Shown piece by piece: positions 34,679 to 43,668 of a stretch of DNA of 64,000 nt. The first letter of the stretch is position 1. Every line of letters begins with the position of its first letter. Where the stretch lies: assembly GCA_023268155.1 (NCBI GenBank), contig JALNKM010000001.1:1-64000 (forward strand). The letters are read 5' to 3'. The notes beneath the pieces were generated by a model. It did no database searches. It was not told the origin of the DNA and saw only the letters and a list, made by a program, of their open reading frames with translations. The stretch comes from Candidatus Geocrenenecus huangii (GTDB lineage Archaea; Thermoproteota; Nitrososphaeria_A; Caldarchaeales; Wolframiiraptoraceae). Both the position numbers and the translations under genes were made by a program.

Positions 34679-36997
34679 TCACTCCCCCTTGTTTAGTGCC
34701 CTCCATATATTTTCAAAAGTTAATGGTAGATTGTTAATGTTTATCCCAGTAGCGTGGAAGATAGCATTCGCGACAGCTGGTGGAACCGATAGCATAGCAA
34801 GCTCCGCTACGCCTCTAGCCCCATAAGGCCCATCCTTTTGAGGGTTCTCTATTACTACTATCTCATATTCTTCAGGTATATCTCCCGCTCTAGCTATCTT
34901 GTAATCTGTTAGATTTGGATTAAGCATCTTTCCATTCTCATCATACCTATACTCTTCCCACATTCCTAAGCTGAGAGATTGGACTCCTCCCCCAATTATC
35001 TGTCCTTCAACAAGGAGAGGGTTTACTGCTTTCCCAACATCGAAGGCGGAAACGATTTTTAAGATCTTTACTTCACCCGTCTCTTCATCCAGCTCGATCT
35101 CTACGGCTTGAGCTCCAAAAGTCCATTTGAGAGCTGGGTACCCTTGACCCGTCTCAGGGTCTAGATACGTCAACCTACTTCCTACATAGTATCCACGGCC
35201 GATTATCGGTCCTCCGATAGTATTCCCGTCTGGATATACGTATCCAGCTGCTAAATCCTTCAAATATATACTCCATTCAGGTCTTCCCTTCACGTATACT
35301 TTCTCATCTTCTATTACTAGATCGTCTTTCGGAGTTCTCAGAACCTGAGAAGCTATATCTAGTATCTGCTCCTTAGCATCTCTTGCAGCCCTAATCACGG
35401 CCCTGCCTTCCATGAATAGGTTTCTACTTGCAACAGTCTGCCAAGAGTATGGTGTTAGATCGGTATGTCTAAATGGAACTACCTTTATCTTCTCTACAGG
35501 GACGCTAAGCTCTTCAGCGACTATCTGAGCTAGTGCCGTAACTGTTCCTTGACCTATCTCTGTCACCCCTACTGATAAGAGAATAGTCCCATCCTCATTC
35601 AGTTTGATTATTGCTGCTGATGCAGCGTTAGGAGGCATCGCAGGCGCTTTCCAAAGTGCAGCGATACCCTTCGCTCTAACCTTGCTTGAACTGATTTTCA
35701 CAGGTGGGGTGCCCCAGCCAATCTTCTCAGCTACAGCTCTAATACATTGGTCTACTCTACCAGCATCTTCTCTCAATTTTTCACCTGTAGCAGTAGTAAG
35801 ACCTGGAAGGAGAGCGTTCTTTAATCTAAATTCGACGGGATCCATCCCAATCTCTGCGGCCACTATCTCCATCTGCCTTTCTATAGCCCATAGAAACTCG
35901 AAGTGTCCAAACCCTCTGAAAGCAGTTCCCCATGGATGGTTTGTATATACGGTTAAAGATTCACCTTCTAGGTTTGGAACATAATATGGACCCGTGCACG
36001 AGTATCCAGCAGCTCGACCTATGTTTACCCCGTAATCCGCATAGGCTCCAGCATCGAATGCGTAGAAGATCTTCTTAGCCATTATTCTCCCATCTCTCGT
36101 TACACCCGTCTTGATCTTTCCGTAAAATCCTTGTCTAACAGGCGCCGTCATGAACTGTTCTTCACGTGTTAATTCGAGCTTGACAGGTCTATATCCAGCC
36201 TTCTTAGATAATAGAGCTACCAATGGTTCAAAGTTTATCCCCGCTTTTCCTCCAAAGCCTCCCCCAACATATGGAACGTACACAGATATCTTATGTAACG
36301 GTATTCCAAGCGAATAGCCTAGAATATACCTAATAGCGAAGGGGCTTTGAGCAGATGTCCATAATTTTATGCTTCCATCCTTTAAGTATTGCCCTATACA
36401 TACGTGAGGCTCCATAGGGACATGAGAGACTTGAGGCATAAAGAATTCGTTTTCTACAATTACATCACTCTTTCTGAAACCATCCTCTATATTTCCTTTT
36501 TTAACAACGAATCTATTAGCTATATTTGTACCGGGTATCGGGTTGAAAGCTGGAGAGTGTGCATATTCTCCCAGTTCTTCGTGGACTAAGGGAGCATCAT
36601 GTTTCAATGCATCTCTAACATCCAAGACAGGTGGCAGAGGATCATATTCTACCCTTATTAACTCAACAGCTTCTTCTGCAGTCTCTAAGTCTTCTGCAAC
36701 GACTGCAGCAACCGGTTCTCCTATCCATCTAACTTTTTTCCTTGCCAAGATATATCTGTCGTTCACATATAGCCCAACTCGAAAAGGAAAATCTTCACCT
36801 GTAGCGATCGTTACAACACCTTGTATCTTTAACGCATTACTAATGTCTATCGATCTAATCCTAGCATGTGCATAAGGGCTCAGAAGTAATTTTGCATATA
36901 ACATTCCGGGGAGCTCTAGATCTCCCGCGTATTCAGCGAATCCGGTTACCTTCTCGTATGCATCGATTCTTTGAATAGGTTTCCCCACGTACTTCAC
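34679..36997 (-). CDS. Molybdenum hydroxylase large subunit, copy 2 (xanthine dehydrogenase type)
   Basis: A 772-residue molybdopterin subunit starting MKYVGKPIQRIDAYEKVTG. It has VPYVGGGFGGKAG, the loop AFRGFG and the end motif GARGVAELAML with the catalytic glutamate. As in copy 1 the loop lacks the cysteine of CO dehydrogenases. The two copies are clearly paralogous throughout (HSPAFNPIPGTNIAN is shared almost word for word) but their DNA differs, and the residues around AxRGFG vary (HFEFLW against YPESHW), which suggests different substrates or successive hydroxylations. First gene of its operon. Confidence 0.93.
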   Translation of the reverse strand: MKYVGKPIQRIDAYEKVTGFAEYAGDLELPGMLYAKLLLSPYAHARIRSIDISNALKIQGVVTIATGEDFPFRVGLYVNDRYILARKKVRWIGEPVAAVVAEDLETAEEAVELIRVEYDPLPPVLDVRDALKHDAPLVHEELGEYAHSPAFNPIPGTNIANRFVVKKGNIEDGFRKSDVIVENEFFMPQVSHVPMEPHVCIGQYLKDGSIKLWTSAQSPFAIRYILGYSLGIPLHKISVYVPYVGGGFGGKAGINFEPLVALLSKKAGYRPVKLELTREEQFMTAPVRQGFYGKIKTGVTRDGRIMAKKIFYAFDAGAYADYGVNIGRAAGYSCTGPYYVPNLEGESLTVYTNHPWGTAFRGFGHFEFLWAIERQMEIVAAEIGMDPVEFRLKNALLPGLTTATGEKLREDAGRVDQCIRAVAEKIGWGTPPVKISSSKVRAKGIAALWKAPAMPPNAASAAIIKLNEDGTILLSVGVTEIGQGTVTALAQIVAEELSVPVEKIKVVPFRHTDLTPYSWQTVASRNLFMEGRAVIRAARDAKEQILDIASQVLRTPKDDLVIEDEKVYVKGRPEWSIYLKDLAAGYVYPDGNTIGGPIIGRGYYVGSRLTYLDPETGQGYPALKWTFGAQAVEIELDEETGEVKILKIVSAFDVGKAVNPLLVEGQIIGGGVQSLSLGMWEEYRYDENGKMLNPNLTDYKIARAGDIPEEYEIVVIENPQKDGPYGARGVAELAMLSVPPAVANAIFHATGININNLPLTFENIWRALNKGE

Positions 36998-37101
36998 GGA
37001 TCACACCTCCATGAACCAGTATACACTTCTAAGTTCTAAAACCATAATATATCTTTTCTCTATACGTCATTGTAAAAAATAAAATTTTAGAAAACTGCAT
37101 T

Positions 37102-37842
37102 CTAGAATTCTATCTCGAGCTTTGAAGTCGGCTTTAACGGTATGGTCTTCTTTAGCACGTCCTCCGGAACTGGTCTCTCACCCATTAGACCAACTGATGT
37201 AAGATATGGTTTCACAGATTTATTCCACTGCTCTCTAGTTATGTAGTATACTCTTGCTCCTCCGAGCTCATGCTGGACTTGAGGCCACGGTTTGGTTGTA
37301 TGCTGGAGTCTGAATCCCATCCTGAATCCGAAGGGACTTTCAAATGTGGCCCACCATTCGTTTACCCCGACTACATCAAATGCATGCTCAACTTTTGCTG
37401 CGTAAAGGAAAATTCCAAGTCTTTCAGCTCTCTTGAAGACTATTGTGTGAAGACTTATGCATACATCTTCGTTGAAATATCTATGATTGACGATCCCCAT
37501 CAATTCTCCGTCTCTATCTGTGGCCACAATCACGTAGCCGTCCTTCAACCTATTCTGCATCCAAGCAAGAATTTCCGAATATGTTCTTACAGCTACTAGA
37601 TGATAAAAATCCTTATCATACTTTGAGTCGATGAGCTGCTTCAATGTTTGAAGCATAGCCGGCCCCTCATCTTTGGTTGCAGGTCGAACAATTATTGGCT
37701 CCCCGCTCTTCAGCCTATAGATTTTAGGCGGGAAAGGTTTCTGGAATCTTTCATCGGGTGGAGCACCTCTTAGAAATTCTTCTATCTCATCGACTGAGAA
37801 CTTAAACTCTCCAAAGGATATGGGGACGGTTGGCTTGACCAT
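37102..37842 (-). CDS. GNAT-like protein of unknown function
   Basis: A 246-residue protein. From about residue 47 the pattern IIVRPATKDEGPAMLQTLKQ, then YVIVATDRDGELMGIVNHRY and a strand ISLHTIVFKRAERLGIFLYA looks like a GNAT acetyltransferase fold: an acceptor side, then a strand beside the acetyl-CoA site. The usual R/Q-x-x-G-x-G/A loop is not clear, so catalysis is uncertain. It follows the second hydroxylase set on the same strand after a 105-base gap and may belong to it. I do not recognise a named family. Confidence 0.55.
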   Translation of the reverse strand: MVKPTVPISFGEFKFSVDEIEEFLRGAPPDERFQKPFPPKIYRLKSGEPIIVRPATKDEGPAMLQTLKQLIDSKYDKDFYHLVAVRTYSEILAWMQNRLKDGYVIVATDRDGELMGIVNHRYFNEDVCISLHTIVFKRAERLGIFLYAAKVEHAFDVVGVNEWWATFESPFGFRMGFRLQHTTKPWPQVQHELGGARVYYITREQWNKSVKPYLTSVGLMGERPVPEDVLKKTIPLKPTSKLEIEF

Positions 37843-38027
37843 GCTTTAGGATTGTAACGATGGAAAATAAATACTTATCTTAATCATATTTATTGGGCTA
37901 TGTCATATAAATTCCTAACGTTTCAACTCGATAGAAAATACATGTCTTCTCAAGCCTACCCTAGATTTCTCCATAATTCCGTGACGACTAATTTCTTATA
38001 TCTACCCATTAACAATATTCCTTGGGG

Positions 38028-39197
38028 ATGAGGATATTTAAAGACGAAGAAAAACTTTCTCCGGAATATGTTCCTCAGGAGCTGCCGCACCGTGAGAATG
38101 AATTGAACATGTTGAAGACGTATTTTAGTAGTATCATCTTGGGTAGTCCATCGATCTCAACTAGAGTCATAATTACAGGATCCGTTGGGACAGGTAAGAG
38201 CGTGTTAGCTAAATTGTTCTGCCAGAAGGCAGTGTCTGAGGCAGTGAGAAAAGGAGTAGAATTAAAGCCTCTGTATGTGAATTGCCGAATAAGCAAGACC
38301 ACTTTCTCACTTTTGAGAAAATTGATAGAGCAGTTAAAAGCAAGACTGCCTGAGAGGGGACTATCCAATGAGGAACTTTTTCATAAATTTTTAGACTACC
38401 TAGAGTATAAAGGATTCTACTCTATAATTGTACTGGATGAAGTTGAGGTACTGTTAAGAGAAGAAGGTTCAGAGCCCTTCTACTTGTTCTCCAGGGTTGG
38501 TGAAGAAAGATTGAAGACTCCTCGGATATCCACGATATTCATATTTAGGAATCCTGAGATGCTTGATGCACTTGATGCAAGTACGAGAAGTAGTCTTCTA
38601 GGAAACGTGATCCATCTAAGAGAATATGACTATAACCAGCTATACGATATTCTGAAGTATAGGGCGAGTCTAGCTTTTAGACCGGAAGTTGTGATGGATG
38701 AGTCATTACACCTAATAGCGGATATTGCAAGTGAGAGGGGGGATGCTAGGTATGCACTTGACATACTGTGGAGGGCTGGGAAATATGCTGAAGCTGAGAA
38801 TTCTACTCAAGTTATGCCTGAACATGTAAGGAAAGCGACTGCAAGCGTCTACCCGACTATTAGAAGAGAACATCTAGAATTCCTCGAACAACATTCTAAA
38901 CTTATACTGCTTGCATTAGCTAAAGCCTTAGAAGCTGAAAAATCCGCTTACGTTACCTCAAGTACTTTAAACGATTATTATAGACTCGTATGCGAAGAAT
39001 ATGATGTTGACCCTAAATCATATACGAGTTTCTGGGAGGCTCTTCAAAGACTAGACGATCTTGGAATAATCAAGATAAGAGTTGTAAGTGAGGGGTCGAG
39101 AGGCAGAAAATCCTATATCTCCCTTCCAGGCGTCCCCACATCTATACTGAAGAAAGAATTAGAACCCCTTCTGCCAGGAAAACAGGCGAGATTCTGA
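38028..39197 (+). CDS. Orc1/Cdc6-type replication initiator
   Basis: A 389-residue AAA+ initiator that binds origins and helps load MCM. Walker A is TGSVGTGKSVLAKLF at about residues 50-64 and Walker B SIIVLDEVEVLL at about 130-141. The sensor region IFIFRNPEML and the C-terminal winged helix (ITLL-type helix near LILLALAKALEAEKSAYVTS, then RLDDLGIIKIRVVSEG) are in order. ATG 38028 is preferred over TTG 38022 because a TATA-like TTCTTATAT about 30 bases before suggests a leaderless message. I found no clear ORB-type origin repeats in the 185 bases upstream. Confidence 0.9.
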   Translation: MRIFKDEEKLSPEYVPQELPHRENELNMLKTYFSSIILGSPSISTRVIITGSVGTGKSVLAKLFCQKAVSEAVRKGVELKPLYVNCRISKTTFSLLRKLIEQLKARLPERGLSNEELFHKFLDYLEYKGFYSIIVLDEVEVLLREEGSEPFYLFSRVGEERLKTPRISTIFIFRNPEMLDALDASTRSSLLGNVIHLREYDYNQLYDILKYRASLAFRPEVVMDESLHLIADIASERGDARYALDILWRAGKYAEAENSTQVMPEHVRKATASVYPTIRREHLEFLEQHSKLILLALAKALEAEKSAYVTSSTLNDYYRLVCEEYDVDPKSYTSFWEALQRLDDLGIIKIRVVSEGSRGRKSYISLPGVPTSILKKELEPLLPGKQARF

Positions 39198-39225
39198 AGA
39201 TCATCCGTACGTTTTAATGCTACCG

Positions 39226-40539
39226 CTAAGACAAGAACCCTGTTTTTTTCTTCTTTTGTTGTACCGGCTTTTCTTTCTTCTCTTCTACAGCTTCTCTTCC
39301 TTCTTTTACCTCACCGTAGGCTCTCTTCAAATATTCAATCTCCTCATTTGTAAATTCAAAATACTGACTCAGACTATGTCTCGACTTATCTTCACGAGCT
39401 ATTATGAACCCAACATATGGAAGAACGTCTTTGTTTGCTTTATATGCTGAGAGATGTAGTTTAGAAGCAATCTTTAATGAGATATTCTGTCTGAACTCTC
39501 TCTCAGTTTTGAATTGTTGCATGAGTCTAATCTTTGGAGGGAAAGTGAATTTCTGAAAACCTTTAGGTGGTGTTTTCCTAACTACTGAAACTCCCCCAGT
39601 CATTAAAGGTATCGCATACTTCATGAGTCTCCACATCTGGAGCTTGTTTATTCTTACAAGAACCATGTCGGCTTTAGCAAGTATATTCATGGCCTCTGCT
39701 AGTTCATCAGGCTCAGTTATCTGCGTGGGAGCATTATCAAGGATCCATGTATAGATGGTCTCCGGATCTAGGTCTAAGCCTTCTAGAGCAGCTCTAGCGC
39801 TTCTAACACTCTTTGCATAGAAAATATATCTCAGAGCCTCGAATATTTCTCTAACCCTGTTTCTGACTCCTAATACTTCTAAATCTTTTTCAGTTACTAC
39901 GGGTTTGCCGGCTGCTACTGCTTGTAGATCCATTATAGCTGAGCGAAGGTCACCTTCCGATCTCTCGGCAAGCTTGCTCAACACAGTTTCCGAAACGCTT
40001 ATTTTTTCCTTCTCACAGATCTCTTTCAATCTCTTAATTATGGTGGTCTTGTTAAGTCTCTTGAATTCTATCATTAATGATTGTTCTCTAATAGGAGCTA
40101 ATCTCTGGTCCCATGGATTGTTTGCCACCATCACTATCGGTACTCTTGTCTCATTTATTATCTTTCTTAGCGCTGAGAGCCCTCCTGCATCCTCCCTTCC
40201 CGCTACTCCATCCACTTCGTCTACTAAGATCATCTTCTTTGAGGAACCCTCTAGAGAAGCGTAATGGGATGATTCTCCTACAACTGCTTTCATTTTCTCC
40301 TCGTTCCTCCAATCGCTAGCGTTAACCTCGACTATATCGTATCCATACTCTTTCGCATAGGCTAGTGCTAGGCTTGTCTTGCCTACCCCCGCAGGTCCAT
40401 AGAGTAGTGCAGCTTTCTTGATAGGTTTCCCTATCTCCCAACTTTTCATCCACTCAACGAAGGCTTTCACGGATTCCGGGTTTCCTACCACCTCACCCAC
40501 TTTTTTCGGTCTATATCTTTCCGTCCATAGTTGAGTCAT
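39226..40539 (-). CDS. rfcL: Replication factor C large subunit
   Basis: A 437-residue clamp-loader subunit from MTQLWTERYRPKKVGEVVGN. Walker A is ALLYGPAGVGKTSLALAYAK and Walker B KMILVDEVDGVAG. The C-terminal half is the RfcL-specific collar region. The end is a lysine-rich tail finishing KKKKTGFLS, where relatives carry a PCNA-binding motif; only the FL resembles it. A longer frame to 40623 exists but would overlap rfcS and lacks similarity, so 40539 was chosen. It loads the sliding clamp with RfcS, encoded ten bases upstream. Confidence 0.92.
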   Translation of the reverse strand: MTQLWTERYRPKKVGEVVGNPESVKAFVEWMKSWEIGKPIKKAALLYGPAGVGKTSLALAYAKEYGYDIVEVNASDWRNEEKMKAVVGESSHYASLEGSSKKMILVDEVDGVAGREDAGGLSALRKIINETRVPIVMVANNPWDQRLAPIREQSLMIEFKRLNKTTIIKRLKEICEKEKISVSETVLSKLAERSEGDLRSAIMDLQAVAAGKPVVTEKDLEVLGVRNRVREIFEALRYIFYAKSVRSARAALEGLDLDPETIYTWILDNAPTQITEPDELAEAMNILAKADMVLVRINKLQMWRLMKYAIPLMTGGVSVVRKTPPKGFQKFTFPPKIRLMQQFKTEREFRQNISLKIASKLHLSAYKANKDVLPYVGFIIAREDKSRHSLSQYFEFTNEEIEYLKRAYGEVKEGREAVEEKKEKPVQQKKKKTGFLS

Positions 40540-40549
40540 TTCTGACCCT

Positions 40550-41539
40550 CTAAGTCTGCCTTCTCTTTTTCTTGGATGCCAGCTGCGCCAAGAAGGCCAT
40601 AAGCTGTACTTCTTCTGTACCACCCTCAGCTATCCTATAATCTACCTCTCCTAGCAAGTCGAGTAGTTCTAGTTTATCTTCCTCGCTCAAGTCTAGATAG
40701 AATAATTCACGATATATTGCTGAAACTATGTCCGACCCCGCTAGACCTTGTACATAGATCAACTTCCTCAACTCATCTCTTGCTTGCGTGAAGTTTCCTC
40801 CCATAGCCAGTTCGAGTATCTTCCTTATCTCTCCTCTACTTATGTATCCTAGGATATAGTAGACTGTCTTCTCATCTATCTTGCTGGAAATAGACGCTGC
40901 TGCTTGAAGAGTATTTATCGCTCTCCTCATATCTCCTTCAGAAAATTCATATATTGTTTCTAGCGCTATGTCATCTACTTCAAGCTTTTCTTGTTCAGCT
41001 ATCCATCTTATCCTGTCAATAATGTCTTTCTTTAGAAGTGGTCTAAATCTGAAGACTGCGCATCTACTCTGTATGGGCTCGATGATCCTATTACTGTAGT
41101 TCGCAGCCAGAATAAATCTACACGTAGCCGAATACTGTTCCATTACTCTCCTAAAAGCATGTTGAGCATCATCTGTCAGCTGGTCGCTTTCATCGAGGAG
41201 GAGTATCTTGAATCCGATTTCTCCGCCCATCGGTATCTGTCGTGCGAACATCTTGACCTTCTCTCTAATCGTTTGAATGCCTCTTTCATCGGAGGCGTTT
41301 ATCTCGATGAACCAGCCATCTTCTATATAGCTTTGACCATAGAGATCCCTTGCGAAGGCATGCGCGGTCGCCGTCTTACCTACTCCTGGCGGGCCTGCGA
41401 AAAGCATGTGGGGGACGGCTTTTGTCTTCAGAATATTTTTAAGGCTTGTTATTACTTCTTCCTGATTTACTACGTCGTCTAGAGTTTTAGGTCTATACTT
41501 TTCAACCCATGGAAGCGTCGTGACCGTTGCCAGACTCAT
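40550..41539 (-). CDS. rfcS: Replication factor C small subunit
   Basis: A 329-residue AAA+ protein. WVEKYRPKTLDDVVNQEEVI at the start, Walker A FAGPPGVGKTATAHAFARDL, Walker B ILLLDESDQLTDDAQHAFRR and the arginine-finger SRC motif (IIEPIQSRCAVFRF) are all present. Four copies and one RfcL make the archaeal clamp loader. rfcS and rfcL form a two-gene operon on the minus strand, next to the convergent cdc6 gene, giving a small replication group. Confidence 0.95.
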   Translation of the reverse strand: MSLATVTTLPWVEKYRPKTLDDVVNQEEVITSLKNILKTKAVPHMLFAGPPGVGKTATAHAFARDLYGQSYIEDGWFIEINASDERGIQTIREKVKMFARQIPMGGEIGFKILLLDESDQLTDDAQHAFRRVMEQYSATCRFILAANYSNRIIEPIQSRCAVFRFRPLLKKDIIDRIRWIAEQEKLEVDDIALETIYEFSEGDMRRAINTLQAAASISSKIDEKTVYYILGYISRGEIRKILELAMGGNFTQARDELRKLIYVQGLAGSDIVSAIYRELFYLDLSEEDKLELLDLLGEVDYRIAEGGTEEVQLMAFLAQLASKKKRRQT

Positions 41540-41677
41540 TTACCTCACCTAGAAGTTTAATCTTCATCTAACCTATTAGCCTTTTCCTAGTCTTGAAGAA
41601 GTCTTGGACATACGAGAACACTCTCAATGTCATAATCAAGAAGTCTTATAGATAACTGTAGATCATTAAATCAATTT

Positions 41678-42424
41678 TTAGATTAGGTTTATTTTAAGGA
41701 TTTTTAATGCATTCTCTGTAGTAACTTCTTCTACTTTCCCGGTAGAAATATTTTTTAATCTACTAATCCATTCTATAGATATCTTGATGTTCGATGGCTT
41801 GTTTACTTCTCCAAGAACAGGCGAGAGAGCAGGCGCATCAGATTCAAGTAGAAGGTTTTCTATTGGAAGCCTCTTCACTAGTTTTTGCTTCTGCTGGCTT
41901 CTAACTATAGATGGTGGAATGCTGAAGTAGTATCCTTTTCTCACTCCTTCTATAGCGTGGGATGCAGATCCATCGAAAGCATGCATTATTACTTTCTCAG
42001 CATTATGTTTGAAGAGTATCTCGAGAGCATATCTTCCAGCAGACCTGGAATGTACTATTATAGGTAGGTCGAGTCTTTCAGCTAGGTTGATGAATTCTAT
42101 GAAGACCTTTTCCTGTAACCTTCTATCAACGGCCGTATAGATGTGATAGTCTAGCCCTACTTCCCCAACTGCTACTATCTTATCTGAGTTCTTTTCAATC
42201 AATTCTATAACTTCTTCATAGCCCTCTAATTCATACGGCATTATACCTATGGAAGGAAAAATATTTCTATAATCGCTTATCTCTAGAACTTTCAGAGAGT
42301 CTATTAGGCCGAGGCCAGAACTAACGAGTGCTCTTACACCTATCTTCTTAGCTTCACTGACTATCTCATCTAGCTTATCTTGGAAAACCTTGTCTGTGAG
42401 ATGACAATGGACATCAACCAACAT
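41678..42424 (-). CDS. TatD-family metal-dependent DNase/hydrolase
   Basis: A 248-residue amidohydrolase-fold protein starting MLVDVHCHLTD, where the HxH pair binds metal. VAVGEVGLDYH holds the conserved glutamate, PIIVHSRSAG and VIMHAFDGS the further histidines, and LLLESDAPAL the last aspartate. TatD proteins trim DNA 3' ends or act as related hydrolases. A 17-codon extension to 42475 is open, but family members begin at this position. It stands alone, divergent from the following hydrolase gene. Confidence 0.85.
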   Translation of the reverse strand: MLVDVHCHLTDKVFQDKLDEIVSEAKKIGVRALVSSGLGLIDSLKVLEISDYRNIFPSIGIMPYELEGYEEVIELIEKNSDKIVAVGEVGLDYHIYTAVDRRLQEKVFIEFINLAERLDLPIIVHSRSAGRYALEILFKHNAEKVIMHAFDGSASHAIEGVRKGYYFSIPPSIVRSQQKQKLVKRLPIENLLLESDAPALSPVLGEVNKPSNIKISIEWISRLKNISTGKVEEVTTENALKILKINLI

Positions 42425-42580
42425 ATTTCTACAACATGATTGACTTATCCAGTTCAAATATCTTAGCTCATCCATTGAGTAAGTACTTAATGAGCAATGT
42501 CTGGAACGATCTAGGATGAACTCTATATGCGTTTTGGTGGTATAAGAAATTTTTTAAGAAAGCATATTGAATATTGTTGT

Positions 42581-43237
42581 ATGCCGTATGCGTATCAAGG
42601 TGTTCAGATTAGTTGGCTGGGACATGATTCATTCTATGTAAAATATCTGGATAAGAGAATATACTTTGACCCATACAAGATAAAGCCGAAGGATAGAGCA
42701 ACACATGTATTCATTTCCCATGAACATTTCGATCACTTAAGCATAGAGGATTTAAGGAAAATCTGTACAGCAGATACTAATATTGTAGCCCCTGAGTCAT
42801 GTAGAAACCAGCTCAGCCAACTGAAGACCGGGTTATTCAAGCTTATCAAGGCTGGAGATGAATTTGAAACTCAAGGAATAAATGTTAAGGTTGTCCCGGC
42901 ATATAATGTCAATAAGTTTAGGGAACCCGGTATGGTATATCATCCGAAGACGGCTGGAGGCGTAGGATACTTAGTCGAGATAGGTGGGGTTAAGATATAT
43001 CACGCTGGAGACACAGACTTCATACCAGAGATGAAGAATTTGCTAGTAGATATTGCATTGATACCTGTTAGCGGAACGTTTGTAATGACTGCGGATGAAG
43101 CTGCCCAAGCGGTAAATGAGTTTAAACCTAAGATCGCTATACCGATGCATTACGGAGCGATAGTCGGATCGAGCAGAGATGTCGAAGAATTCAAGAAGAA
43201 AGCAAAAGTAGAAGTAGTCGTTCTGGAGAAAGAGTGA
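42581..43237 (+). CDS. UPF0173 metallo-beta-lactamase-fold hydrolase
   Basis: A 218-residue MBL-fold protein of the UPF0173 group. The metal motif is FISHEHFDHLS, followed by the later histidines in YHAGDTDFIPEM and PMHYG. The ATG at 42581 fits a TATA-like TTTTTAAG about 27 bases upstream, so a leaderless message; a longer frame starts at 42527. It overlaps the next gene by four bases. Substrate unknown. Confidence 0.82.
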   Translation: MPYAYQGVQISWLGHDSFYVKYLDKRIYFDPYKIKPKDRATHVFISHEHFDHLSIEDLRKICTADTNIVAPESCRNQLSQLKTGLFKLIKAGDEFETQGINVKVVPAYNVNKFREPGMVYHPKTAGGVGYLVEIGGVKIYHAGDTDFIPEMKNLLVDIALIPVSGTFVMTADEAAQAVNEFKPKIAIPMHYGAIVGSSRDVEEFKKKAKVEVVVLEKE

Positions 43238-43668
43238 GAGTTATGAATAAATGTGTTCATGACTACGTTTATGGGGGATTAGTAAACGTCTTTGATGGAG
43301 AAAGATTCCTCATTACATGTGAATATTGGAAATGTAGAAAGTGCGGAACGGTGAGAGCTGGATATAGGAGACCGGGAAACATCTCTCCTACGGAGGGACT
43401 TCTACCGGAACCAGAAGAGAGTGGGAGATGGATTATATTCCTATGTAAACCAGCTAGAAACGTAGAGCTTTACTACGTTAAACCTGGAGAAAAGATTATC
43501 CACAAATGCATCAAGAAAGAGGTAGAATTCCTTGTAGATGATGAATACAGAGTTGCGAGTAAAGAAATCGGAGACACTGTAGATCATTATGATTTCTTGT
43601 TAGAAGATGTTTCTCCAGGAGTAATCGATCTCTCGAAAGATCCTATCAGAATTATTAGATCTACTTAA
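43234..43668 (+). CDS. Hypothetical protein with zinc-finger-like CxxC
   Basis: A 144-residue protein not matched to a family. Near the start CEYWKCRKCGTV places three cysteines in a zinc-ribbon-like pattern, with a further cysteine and histidine (CVHDY) before it. The rest is rich in beta-prone and acidic segments (GEKIIHKCIKKEVEFLVDDE). It begins with GTGA, overlapping the stop of the UPF0173 gene, so the two are translated together. It converges head to tail with the aminotransferase gene without a gap. Metal binding is the only property I can suggest. Confidence 0.6.
   Translation: MRVMNKCVHDYVYGGLVNVFDGERFLITCEYWKCRKCGTVRAGYRRPGNISPTEGLLPEPEESGRWIIFLCKPARNVELYYVKPGEKIIHKCIKKEVEFLVDDEYRVASKEIGDTVDHYDFLLEDVSPGVIDLSKDPIRIIRST

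Noticed and set aside
37843-38027. Replication origin beside cdc6
   Set aside because: No repeated ORB-like motif or clear unwinding element with flanking repeats could be seen.
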